DNA of 9,054 nt from Atopobium sp. (GCA_015258715.1 JABZHR010000022.1:1-9054), one strand, 5' to 3'. Shown: positions 1 to 4,981, counted from the stretch's first letter. Notes: generated by a model not told the origin, from the letters alone. Made by a program: numbers and translations.

Positions 1-260
1 GGATCAACTTTTGCCATCTCTTCGTCAAATAGCGACTGGAGCAAATCAAGCCTCTGTCTGCGACGATCATAACGACGGCGCTGACCCCTTTTACGACGTG
101 TTTCAGCTGCTGTATTTGCGCTTTGAAATATCCTACTTCCCCATGTTGGCCGTTTCTTAAAATGACAGAGGTTTCCATTTTCATCAGTTACTGCCCAACC
201 AACGGAACCGGTACCAAAATCCAGGCCAACGTCATATGAAGAAATATTTCTAAGATTCAT
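1..260 (-). CDS. cas9: CRISPR-associated endonuclease Cas9, N-terminal fragment (runs off left edge)
   Basis: Cas9 is the RNA-guided DNA endonuclease of type II CRISPR systems. Only the first 86 codons are in the window. Residues 9-24 (YDVGLDFGTGSVGWAV) are the RuvC-I motif, with Asp14 in the place of the catalytic Asp10 of S. pyogenes Cas9. Residues 52-82 are the arginine-rich bridge helix, beginning AAETRRKRGQRRRYDRRR, which contacts guide RNA. This order and spacing are diagnostic for Cas9; IscB-type proteins are the main alternative, but the adjacent tracrRNA favours Cas9. The ATG at 260 is chosen because GGAG (268-271) lies seven bases upstream. No frameshift or stop is visible. Whether the gene is intact, and whether it is II-A or II-C, depends on sequence left of the window. 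A tracrRNA divergent from the cas9 start is the same layout as in S. pyogenes II-A. Confidence 0.93.
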   Translation of the reverse strand, partial: MNLRNISSYDVGLDFGTGSVGWAVTDENGNLCHFKKRPTWGSRIFQSANTAAETRRKRGQRRRYDRRRQRLDLLQSLFDEEMAKVD

Positions 261-262
261 AC

Positions 263-291
263 TTGCACTCCATTAAAAAGTGTTTTACCAT
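263..291 (+). promoter_or_regulatory. Candidate tracrRNA promoter overlapping the cas9 ribosome binding site
   Basis: TTGCAC (263-268) and TACCAT (286-291) are separated by 17 bases. A start about seven bases on, near 298, coincides with the beginning of the anti-repeat. The -35 box shares a base with the cas9 Shine-Dalgarno and lies three bases from the cas9 start codon. The boxes match the sigma-70 consensus only partly; position relative to the RNA is the main support. Confidence 0.5.
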
Positions 292-297
292 CCAATT

Positions 298-420
298 GTC
301 TTGATTACCAGTCAGGACGTCACTGCTAAGTCAAAATAACGGCAATTGCCTTAAATGCCTTCGGGCGTCATGTAGATGACAATTTTGACTTCACTTAGCC
401 CCTCTATGAGGGGCTTTTTT
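298..420 (+). ncRNA. tracrRNA of a type II CRISPR-Cas system
   Basis: The tracrRNA pairs with CRISPR repeats in pre-crRNA, allows RNase III processing and loads Cas9. The anti-repeat spans about 298-337. Its 3' end (GCTAAGTCAAAATAACGGC, 325-343) lines up with the S. pyogenes core GCAAGTTAAAATAAGGC, so a repeat beginning GTTTTG can be predicted. The other end implies a repeat ending in TGGTAATCAAGAC or a close variant, as type II repeats with complementary ends do. After it come a nexus-like segment (339-350), a hairpin closed by a TTCG tetraloop (about 355-368) that overlaps GTCAT/ATGAC with loop GTAG (367-380), and the terminator at 397-420. It is divergent from cas9. The array is not in the window, so pairing with a real repeat is untested. 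The exact 5' end is inferred. A repeat-like 3' segment is described in the findings. Confidence 0.82.
397..420 (+). terminator. Intrinsic terminator of the tracrRNA
   Basis: AGCCCCTC (397-404) and GAGGGGCT (408-415) form a perfect 8-bp stem with a TAT loop, followed directly by a run of T to 420. This is the strongest terminator in the window and fixes the 3' end of the tracrRNA. Confidence 0.9.
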
Positions 421-421
421 C

Positions 422-436
422 TTGACTAGTAGTCAA
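422..436. repeat. 15-bp palindrome just after the tracrRNA terminator
   Basis: TTGACTA (422-428) and TAGTCAA (430-436) are perfect inverted arms around a single G. It could be a protein-binding site or a back-up hairpin. No function can be assigned from sequence. Confidence 0.5.
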
Positions 437-618
437 AAATATTTTAACTTTCGGCAGAAGTTAGAAGCATTTCTTCAATAACAAATCTGTAAACGGTAAT
501 ATTCTTATCGTAAACGTTAAGATAATCGTTCACAGAAGCTTAAAGCTGAAAATATCTATACTTACTGTTATTGCTAAATGGAATACCAGCGATCAAATGG
601 TTTCTCATGGTAGACATG
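437..618. other. AT-rich intergenic stretch without a recognised gene
   Basis: I see no ORF with a ribosome binding site on either strand. A loose inverted repeat, TTATC (about 504-508) with GATAA (520-524), is present. The stretch separates the tracrRNA terminator from the second candidate RNA. It could hold upstream promoters, but no convincing -35/-10 pair was found. Confidence 0.4.
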
Positions 619-627
619 TGCTATATT
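619..627 (+). promoter_or_regulatory. Candidate extended -10 promoter for a short RNA
   Basis: TGCTATATT is an extended -10 box (TG, one base, TATATT) that would start a transcript near 634. No good -35 lies 16-18 bases upstream, which extended -10 promoters can tolerate. The terminator-like stem that follows at once is the reason for noting it. Confidence 0.35.
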
Positions 628-633
628 GAAGCG

Positions 634-680
634 AAAGCGCCCCGGTTAACACCAATTGGTGATAGCTGCGGCGCTTTTTA
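634..680 (+). ncRNA. Candidate short structured RNA or orphan terminator
   Basis: AAAGCGCC (634-641) pairs with GGCGCTTT (670-677), and five T follow from 675 to 679, so this is an intrinsic terminator for plus-strand transcription. The 28-base loop holds the palindrome CACCAATTGGTG (650-661), which forms an inner hairpin. No plus-strand gene lies between the tracrRNA terminator at 420 and this site. Either read-through of the tracrRNA is stopped here, or a short RNA starts at the extended -10 box just upstream. The minus-strand reading lacks a good T run. I do not recognise an RNA family. Confidence 0.45.
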
Positions 681-710
681 TTACGCGCGAGTGTAAGTGA
701 ATCCGCGCCA

Positions 711-768
711 ACAAAAAAACGAGACCGTTTCCTTCCAAGCAACTGGACGGGCGTATCTCGTTTTTAAT
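711..768 (-). terminator. Intrinsic terminator downstream of the XRE regulator gene, usable in both directions
   Basis: AAAAACGAGA (715-724) and TCTCGTTTTT (756-765) form a 10-bp stem, extended inside by CCGT..CC (725-732) with GGACGG (745-750). On the minus strand the stem ends in a run of seven T, 22 bases after the regulator stop codon. On the plus strand it also ends in TTTTT, so it can insulate the regulator from the tracrRNA side. Confidence 0.8.
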
Positions 769-790
769 CAGTCTATGTAATCGTTAGTGC

Positions 791-1513
791 TTAGTCGAAC
801 CAAATCTTTACAACGTCGCCGTCTGCGGAAGTAATATCCACAAGTGTGCCACTCTCGCCTGTCTTTGCAGCGTCCATAAGCGCATCAAGGTTGATGTTAG
901 AAAGCTGTTCCTGAGTCTCCTGATTAAGATAGCTTCCGCTGACCTGAATTCCTGAATTCAAGACGAACTTTGCCAGACCCAAAGGCACACACATATCCAC
1001 AACGTCGCCGTCGTCGGAGACTACATACAAGTGCAAGCCGTGCTTTGCAGAGCCGTTGCCCAGGCGAACACCCTTCTTCTTGCTACCGTCAGCCTCGTCG
1101 TTCTTCTCGACTTTGATCATGCTCTTACCAAAAAGCTTGCCAAAGCTAAAACCTGAAGACTGAGCAGCAATACCCTGGTTGTCCTGCTCTGTGGGCTCTT
1201 CTACGATCTCTGCGGGCTCGTCAGCTGCTACGGAAACAACCTCAGCAGTGCTCTTCTCGGCAGCACTCTCTTGGGCAGCGACACTCTCCTGAGCGGAAGC
1301 ACTTGCACCACTCAAAAGCTCATCAACGGATACGCCAAGGAAGCGCGCAAGATCTGGCAACAGCGAGATATCTGGGTAGTTAATGTCGTTCTCCCACTTG
1401 CTCACCGCCTGCGGGCTCACGTTCAGCTCTTTTGCCAGACGCTCCTGCGTTGCAGTTCTGGCCAAACGAAGACGTGCAATACGACGACCAAGGGTCTCAG
1501 ATGAAGTAGTCAT
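791..1513 (-). CDS. XRE-family transcriptional regulator with a YvlB/LiaX-like C-terminal domain
   Basis: This is a 240-residue predicted DNA-binding regulator. Residues 8-68 are a Cro/C1-type helix-turn-helix: LGRRIARLRLARTATQERLA, then the recognition segment NVSPQAVSKWEN and the usual tail YPDISLLPDLARFLGVSVDELL. Residues 70-115 are a low-complexity Ala/Glu/Ser linker and 116-150 a basic, Gly/Lys-rich stretch. Residues 154-240 are a separate domain (LHLYVVSDDGDVVDMCVPLG, then LDALMDAAKTGESGTLVDI and DGDVVKIWFD) with the pattern I associate with the SHOCT-like YvlB/LiaX N-terminal group; that link is from memory. There is no membrane segment. The ATG at 1513 is preferred because AGGAG lies six bases upstream; an ORF start at 1531 would put the binding site inside the gene. 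Divergence from the orphan gene at 1762, with repeated boxes between, suggests autoregulation or control of that neighbour. The effector is unknown. Confidence 0.85.
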   Translation of the reverse strand: MTTSSETLGRRIARLRLARTATQERLAKELNVSPQAVSKWENDINYPDISLLPDLARFLGVSVDELLSGASASAQESVAAQESAAEKSTAEVVSVAADEPAEIVEEPTEQDNQGIAAQSSGFSFGKLFGKSMIKVEKNDEADGSKKKGVRLGNGSAKHGLHLYVVSDDGDVVDMCVPLGLAKFVLNSGIQVSGSYLNQETQEQLSNINLDALMDAAKTGESGTLVDITSADGDVVKIWFD

Positions 1514-1608
1514 AGTTGCTCCTTTTCTCAACTCATTATTACTGAAATAGCTTGCGGGCCGCTGATTTCACTATGAGTCGTAACAATACGTTCAACAAGA
1601 ACGCATCA

Positions 1609-1661
1609 GTTGAGTTAGGTATCGCAACGGTTTCTAACTACTCAACAGTAGGTTGAGTTAG
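1609..1661. repeat. Repeated GTTGAGTTAG boxes in the divergent intergenic region (possible operators)
   Basis: GTTGAGTTAG occurs at 1609-1618 and 1652-1661, 43 bp apart (about four helical turns). An inverted partner, CTAAC-TA-CTCAAC at 1634-1646, forms a palindrome with the second box, and CTCAACTCA at 1527-1535 overlaps the region just before the regulator start. Repeated, inverted, helically phased boxes between a regulator and a divergent gene are what an operator would look like. That the XRE protein binds them is inference. A weak plus-strand -35-like TTGACC lies at 1679-1684. Confidence 0.5.
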
Positions 1662-1761
1662 CAGGTAAACTATGCTTTTTGACCGAAAGTTACTTGCCCT
1701 AAAAGTATTCTCCAACTACCATTAAATCAAGAAACTTTTGATGTTTTAGAAAGGTTTGTCT

Positions 1762-2151
1762 ATGGCTGGCGAGAAGAACTGGGTGTTCTGGACCAGTGGC
1801 GCACATATTGTTTCTGGTTTTGAGCAATGCGCTACAGACGGTTTTGTTGGCGTTGACGCAGATGGTGTCGTGTACCTCTTTGATAACAATCAAAATGTCT
1901 TTGCTTCGGCTCATGCTTCAGATATTGAGGGAACCGTCAGTAGCTGGAGAGTCACCTGGCTTACCATTGATGATAAAAGATATGTCCTAGAGTTTGTTCC
2001 TCTTGCAGATAAGATTGCTCCTCGCCTGATTTTTGGAGCTATAAGCAATGTCTTTATGCAGGAGCTCCATCACGGAGATCAGGAGAAGGTCCCACGAGAA
2101 CTCCTTGAAGACTTCAAGATTGCATTTGAGAACGCCAAGTATAGGCGCTAA
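1762..2151 (+). CDS. Hypothetical protein, 129 residues, possible PH/GRAM-like fold
   Basis: I do not recognise this family. The protein is 129 residues, has no signal peptide and no clear membrane segment, and so is probably cytosolic. Residues 28-100 read as alternating beta strands with turns (GFVGVDADGVVYLFDN, then WRVTWLTIDDKRYVLEFVP), followed by a helical tail at 107-126. A pleckstrin-homology-like or GRAM-like barrel is a guess from this pattern only. The ATG at 1762 is preferred, with AAAGG seven bases upstream; an in-frame TTG two codons earlier has no suitable spacing. It is transcribed divergently from the XRE regulator, and downstream lies the repeat element at 2220. No clear intrinsic terminator follows: there is a T run at about 2161-2167 but no stem before it. 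Confidence 0.72.
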   Translation: MAGEKNWVFWTSGAHIVSGFEQCATDGFVGVDADGVVYLFDNNQNVFASAHASDIEGTVSSWRVTWLTIDDKRYVLEFVPLADKIAPRLIFGAISNVFMQELHHGDQEKVPRELLEDFKIAFENAKYRR

Positions 2152-2219
2152 ACAAACTAATTTTTTTGAGTTATTCATATCCTTGCGGAGGTACGATCAC
2201 CGATATCGACGCCGGCGGA
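2152..2219. other. Short spacer with a GC-rich patch abutting the repeat element
   Basis: After a run of T, bases 2184-2219 are noticeably more GC-rich than the surroundings and contain CGAT/ATCG half-sites. No reading frame resembles a known transposase end. It may be a remnant of the insertion target or of an older element. Confidence 0.3.
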
Positions 2220-2220
2220 T

Positions 2221-2264
2221 GAACTGCCTCCCATTTCTTAGACACGAGAAATAGGAGTCAGTTC
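2221..2264. repeat. Left terminal palindrome of element copy A
   Basis: GAACTG (2221-2226) pairs with CAGTTC (2259-2264), CTCC with GGAG, and ATTTCT with AGAAAT, around the loop TAGACACG, with two single mismatches. There is no T run after it, so it is not a normal terminator. Confidence 0.8.
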
Positions 2265-2266
2265 AA

Positions 2267-2397
2267 AACACACCTAAGTCGGATAATCTGTTAAAAAGAC
2301 GTATACATGACGCTGAAAATACCTCAATCATGCAGATTATCGTCATTAGGTGTGTAAAATGCCCTCATCTGAGCAGAATATCCGACTTAGGTGTGTT
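2267..2397. repeat. Nested inverted repeat inside element copy A
   Basis: The 24 bases at 2267-2290 and at 2374-2397 are inverted copies of each other differing at one base, with core ACACACCTAAGTCGGATA. A third, shorter relative on the same strand as the right arm lies at 2333-2355 (ending TCATTAGGTGTGT). The 131-bp unit could be a smaller element inserted in, or captured by, the larger one. The same motifs recur in copy B at 8994-9054. Confidence 0.75.
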
Positions 2398-2658
2398 CCG
2401 TTGATACAGAATTTATCGATAGTTAAATTTCTTATATTTCTCTATTCATGTTTAAGCATATTATATGAAGCTTATGCATAGAGATGCATATCAAACATTG
2501 GCGCTCTCTAATTGTCTGGCAGTGAATCCCTAGCTGCCTGGCTATCTTGATTAGAAACATGTCGATTCTTTGGCAGAACCTACCAAAGCTACGCTATTTT
2601 GTGCGCCAGGCCTAAAAGCCGATGTTAACACGCTACAGAATCATAATCACCTGCATAT

Positions 2659-2702
2659 GAACTATCTCCTATTTCTTATGTCCAAGAAATGGGAGGCAGT
2701 TC
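2659..2702. repeat. Right terminal palindrome of element copy A
   Basis: GAACT (2659-2663) pairs with AGTTC (2698-2702), CTCC with GGAG, and ATTTCTT with AAGAAAT, around the loop ATGTCC. It is the inverted partner of the left end and matches the start of copy B at 8711-8754. Confidence 0.8.
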
Positions 2703-2760
2703 AATAGCGGGTGGTTTTGTGTTTCGCGCGTTACACGCGCTCAACAGGCTAAAGCCTCGA

Positions 2761-2792
2761 ACAAAAAAGACCCAAGTTTTTGACCTTGGGTC
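2761..2792 (-). terminator. Intrinsic terminator after pncA and the small membrane protein gene
   Basis: On the minus strand GACCCAAG (2792-2785) pairs with CTTGGGTC (2776-2769) around GTCAAAAA, then TTTTTTG. It lies about 48 bases after the stop codon of the small membrane protein gene and ends the pncA operon before the repeat element. A second GC-rich hairpin (GCGCG/CGCGC, 2726-2740) and AGGCT/AGCCT (2746-2757) lie beyond it. Confidence 0.85.
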
Positions 2793-2840
2793 ATATCAAT
2801 GCTTTAACTAGTTTACGAAGCCGCTAATTTACTTAGATAC

Positions 2841-3203
2841 TTATTTGCGTAAGCACTTTTTAATTTCTTGCTTAAAAACAATGAAACGAGCAAGAAACGT
2901 AGCAGCTACAGGAATGACCAATAGTGGCGCGACCACAAGAATACCCGCGACAGCCACTCCCTGGGCCGTAACTCTTCTACCAGGTCTTGATAGTATGCTG
3001 TTTAGAATATCGGTCATAGTAAATACAAACGAGCCATCGGTAAGCACATACGCAAGTATCAACTCAAGCGAAAATAGAACAACAAAGACAAGTGCCATGG
3101 TATTTCCAGTCTTTTTGCAAATAGCAAGTCTCTGGTCAAATGAAAGATCATCTGCCTCAGGAACCTTCTCAAACCATTTAACTGCGCGTTGTTCTGGCGT
3201 CAT
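2841..3203 (-). CDS. Small membrane protein with two transmembrane segments, coupled to pncA
   Basis: This is a 120-residue protein I do not recognise. It has a charged cytosolic N-terminal part (residues 1-33, including WFEKVPEADDLSFDQRLAIC) and hydrophobic segments at about 36-54 and 82-109. A short, possibly external loop separates them and holds a PGRR motif at 74-77. The tail KQEIKKCLRK is strongly basic and so probably cytosolic, placing both ends inside. Its ATG overlaps the pncA stop by one base (TAATG), which implies translational coupling; no strong Shine-Dalgarno is visible. A membrane role linked to nicotinamide or nicotinate uptake would be tempting, but the protein is much smaller than known PnuC or NiaP transporters, so nothing is assigned. 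An intrinsic terminator follows. Confidence 0.75.
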   Translation of the reverse strand: MTPEQRAVKWFEKVPEADDLSFDQRLAICKKTGNTMALVFVVLFSLELILAYVLTDGSFVFTMTDILNSILSRPGRRVTAQGVAVAGILVVAPLLVIPVAATFLARFIVFKQEIKKCLRK

Positions 3204-3781
3204 TACGCGTTCTCAATCTCATTAAGCTCTGCGTCAACCAATGTTGCACCAAGCGTGTACTTAAAGTGCGAAAGAGCAAACTGATGGTTTTCTGGCGTTA
3301 GCGATGCAACTGCTGGCTCAACAACCTCAATGTGATAACCCAGGTTGTAAGCGTCAACCGCTGTGTGCAGCACGCAGATGTCGGTAAGAACACCAGTCAG
3401 GATAACCGTGTTAATGCCGCGCTCCCTCAGACGAATATCAAGATCAGTTCCCGAGAAGGACGAGTAGTGACGCTTGTCCATCCAGAACACATGACTATCG
3501 TCTTTGTGCTGCTGATAAAAATCATTCAGAGGGCCAAACAGGTCTCTACCACTTGTGCCAATAATATTGTGAGGTGGGAAAAGCTTAGTCTCTGGATGGA
3601 AGTTATCCTCTGGGTCGTGAGCATCAATAGCAAAGAAAATATAATCACCACGATCAAAAGTGCACCTTGTTGCCTCATAAATAGCATCTGAAATAGCCTG
3701 AGCTGGCTTGCCTGCCGTCAGCTTTCCGTCATCTGCTACAAAATCGTAGGTGTAGTCAATCGAAATCAAAGCCTTCTGCAT
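3203..3781 (-). CDS. pncA: Nicotinamidase (isochorismatase superfamily)
   Basis: PncA hydrolyses nicotinamide to nicotinate and ammonia in the cytosol, feeding NAD salvage through nicotinate phosphoribosyltransferase. The 192-residue protein has the complete Asp-Lys-Cys catalytic triad: Asp9 in ALISIDYTYDF, Lys103 in WMDKRHYSSFSGTDL, and Cys136 in GVLTDICVLHTAVDA. The metal ligands Asp53, His55 and His71 are present in AIDAHDPED and LFPPHNIIGT. The cis-peptide region GVLTD before the cysteine is typical. Length and motifs agree closely with the Bacillus subtilis PncA (YueJ) type. The ATG at 3781 is kept because MQKALISIDY is the family N-terminus; the ribosome binding site is weak (an AAGAAG-like stretch). 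The gene follows the lipoprotein array after a hairpin at 3825-3862, so it may have its own promoter or depend partly on read-through. Confidence 0.92.
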   Translation of the reverse strand: MQKALISIDYTYDFVADDGKLTAGKPAQAISDAIYEATRCTFDRGDYIFFAIDAHDPEDNFHPETKLFPPHNIIGTSGRDLFGPLNDFYQQHKDDSHVFWMDKRHYSSFSGTDLDIRLRERGINTVILTGVLTDICVLHTAVDAYNLGYHIEVVEPAVASLTPENHQFALSHFKYTLGATLVDAELNEIENA

Positions 3782-3824
3782 GATAGATCACGCTTCTTTC
3801 TTAAGCTCTACAAGAGCGGTCAGT

Positions 3825-3862
3825 AAAAGAATAGACGCCACCATTGTACAGGTGACGTCTAT
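3825..3862 (-). terminator. Probable terminator of the lipoprotein operon
   Basis: On the minus strand ATAGACG (3862-3856) pairs with CGTCTAT (3837-3831), and CACC with GGTG inside, with one C/A mismatch and an 8-base loop; TCTTTT follows. It lies 64 bases after the last lipoprotein stop codon. The interrupted T run may allow some read-through into pncA, 44 bases further on. Confidence 0.7.
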
Positions 3863-3925
3863 ATATTCCACGCTTAACACTCAAATGTTTTATGTGTACG
3901 TACTTGGTGCATTGCGGAAGTCCAC

Positions 3926-4876
3926 TTACTTCTTCTGAGAAATAATCAGGTCAACATTTTCTGACTTAGTGTCTTCCATACTCTTACCGCCTTTGATGTG
4001 GTAGTACTCAACAACTGCATCTACCTCGGTCTGATCAGCAAGAGGCTTTTTCTGATTTGCACTATTAACTACAAATGCAAAGACCCTCTCGCCACGCTCA
4101 AGATAGTTAGAGTCGTAAGCCCATACAGAATTCTCAGAATTATCTAACTTAAAGGTGCAATTTACCCAGTTTTCAGATCTATTGATAATCTCAAAGACGT
4201 AACCTTCAGAGTAACCATCTGGGGTTTTAGCAATACCAACATACCTGACATAAAGATCGTCATTATCGATAAGTACCTTGTCCACCTCGGTCTTTAGCTT
4301 AAAGCGCATCTTGTCTTCTCCCTTAGTAGAAGAGAAGTTATACGCAATAGTGCCCTTATCTGCCATTGCGTCAAAAGGCTTGTACTTAAGGCTGGAATAA
4401 TCACCAGATGTTTTAGTGATTTGCTTCAGAACTGCCTTGGAGCCATCGGAACCCTCAATGGTCATCTGACCTGAGGAATCAACAGTTGCTGTGTAGCTTC
4501 CGGCATTACCCGCAAGAGTAATAGTGAGCTTACCATCGGCGTCAACAGACCAGGTAAACGGCTTCTGAGCACCAAAACGGATGAAATTACCCGTGCCGTC
4601 ATCAGCAAAATCATAGCCATAAATTGACTTCATGGATTCTACTGCCGTTGGGTAAACACTCTCGGGAATATCTCCCTGGCTAGGATCACTAATAGACTTT
4701 GCTTCCCAAACACCTACAAACGGAGCACGCGCAGCCTTCTTCTCTTCTGCTTCCTTCTGAGCTGCAATCTCTTCAGCCGAAGGCCCACCAATGTTAGGGG
4801 TGCAAGCTGTAAACATAATGCTGCTAGAAAGCACAAGTGTAAGTACAAGCATAAGAAGTAGTCTACGCTGTTTCAT
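3926..4876 (-). CDS. Lipoprotein with lipocalin-like and beta-sandwich domains (array member 4, last)
   Basis: A predicted cell-surface lipoprotein of 316 residues, function unknown. The signal peptide MKQRRLLLMLVLTLVLSSS ends in the lipobox FTAC, with Cys25 as the lipidated residue. A charged helical tether (about 33-49, EEIAAQKEAEEKKAA) leads to a first beta domain (about 52-160). That domain carries GVWEAKSI, DDGTGNFIRFGAQKPFTW and LTITLAGNAGSYTATVDSSG, the GxW start and strand pattern of lipocalin-like domains. The second domain (about 185-316) carries EGYVFEIINRSENW and LERGERVFAFV, reminiscent of DUF4352-type sandwiches. GGAGG seven bases upstream fixes the start at 4876; the frame stays open to 4960 without a better signal. 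The N-terminal half is nearly the same as in the next copy (4982-5929), while the C-terminal half differs widely. Confidence 0.85.
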   Translation of the reverse strand: MKQRRLLLMLVLTLVLSSSIMFTACTPNIGGPSAEEIAAQKEAEEKKAARAPFVGVWEAKSISDPSQGDIPESVYPTAVESMKSIYGYDFADDGTGNFIRFGAQKPFTWSVDADGKLTITLAGNAGSYTATVDSSGQMTIEGSDGSKAVLKQITKTSGDYSSLKYKPFDAMADKGTIAYNFSSTKGEDKMRFKLKTEVDKVLIDNDDLYVRYVGIAKTPDGYSEGYVFEIINRSENWVNCTFKLDNSENSVWAYDSNYLERGERVFAFVVNSANQKKPLADQTEVDAVVEYYHIKGGKSMEDTKSENVDLIISQKK

Positions 4877-4981
4877 GAAAGTCCCTCCAACACCAAAGCT
4901 CTCTAGATTGACAATGTCTTTTCTTGGCGGCACTTTTTTGACGAAGTTCATTCTGCTCAATCCAGATATCGTCTGAGCGCA

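Larger units (their letters stand above)
2220..2703. mobile_element. Non-autonomous, MITE-like repeat element, copy A (484 bp)
   Basis: The element has terminal inverted repeats. The left end reads TGAACTGCCTCCCATTTCTT (from 2220), and the right end gives the same 20 bases on the opposite strand (2684-2703). Each end is also a palindrome of about 44 bases. The interior encodes no protein. A second, diverged copy lies in the opposite orientation at 8710-9054. The TGAACTG..CAGTTCA ends followed by TTGGACA or TTAGACA resemble ends of IS3-family, IS150-group insertion sequences as I remember them, so mobilisation in trans by such a transposase is plausible. No clear target-site duplication can be seen in the flanks (GGCGGA on the left, ATAGCG on the right). 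A structured RNA is an alternative reading. Confidence 0.7.

Noticed and set aside
304..334. cas9 promoter on the minus strand (TTGACT at 334-329 with GGTAAT or CTGGTA as -10)
   Set aside because: The -35-like box is good, but no -10 at 16-18 bases matches well, so it was not listed as a feature.
1271..1504. Plus-strand open frame opposite the regulator gene
   Set aside because: No ribosome binding site and no family-like sequence; it is the antisense of a well-supported helix-turn-helix gene.
1514..1531. Six-codon extension of the XRE regulator
   Set aside because: It contains the AGGAG ribosome binding site that serves the ATG at 1513, and the helix-turn-helix is complete without it.
2048..2254. 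Plus-strand open frame crossing into the repeat element
   Set aside because: It overlaps the 1762-2151 gene in another frame, has no good start signal and a basic, low-complexity product without motifs.
2221..2264. Terminal hairpin as the terminator of the 1762 gene
   Set aside because: There is no T run after the stem on either strand, and the same hairpin recurs at the other element ends away from genes.
2220..2703. Retron-type msr/msd or CRISPR array
   Set aside because: No reverse transcriptase is in the window, and the repeats are few, inverted and unevenly spaced rather than direct and regular.
2214..2709. Target-site duplication around element copy A
   Set aside because: Flanks GGCGGA and ATAGCG share no convincing direct repeat of 2-9 bp.
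2845..3225. Plus-strand open frame opposite the small membrane protein gene
   Set aside because: The minus-strand frame has two clear membrane segments and TAATG coupling to pncA; the plus-strand product has no recognisable features.
4877..4960. N-terminal extension of 28 codons on the last lipoprotein gene
   Set aside because: The internal ATG at 4876 has GGAGG at ideal distance and begins a canonical lipoprotein signal peptide; the extension would bury that signal.
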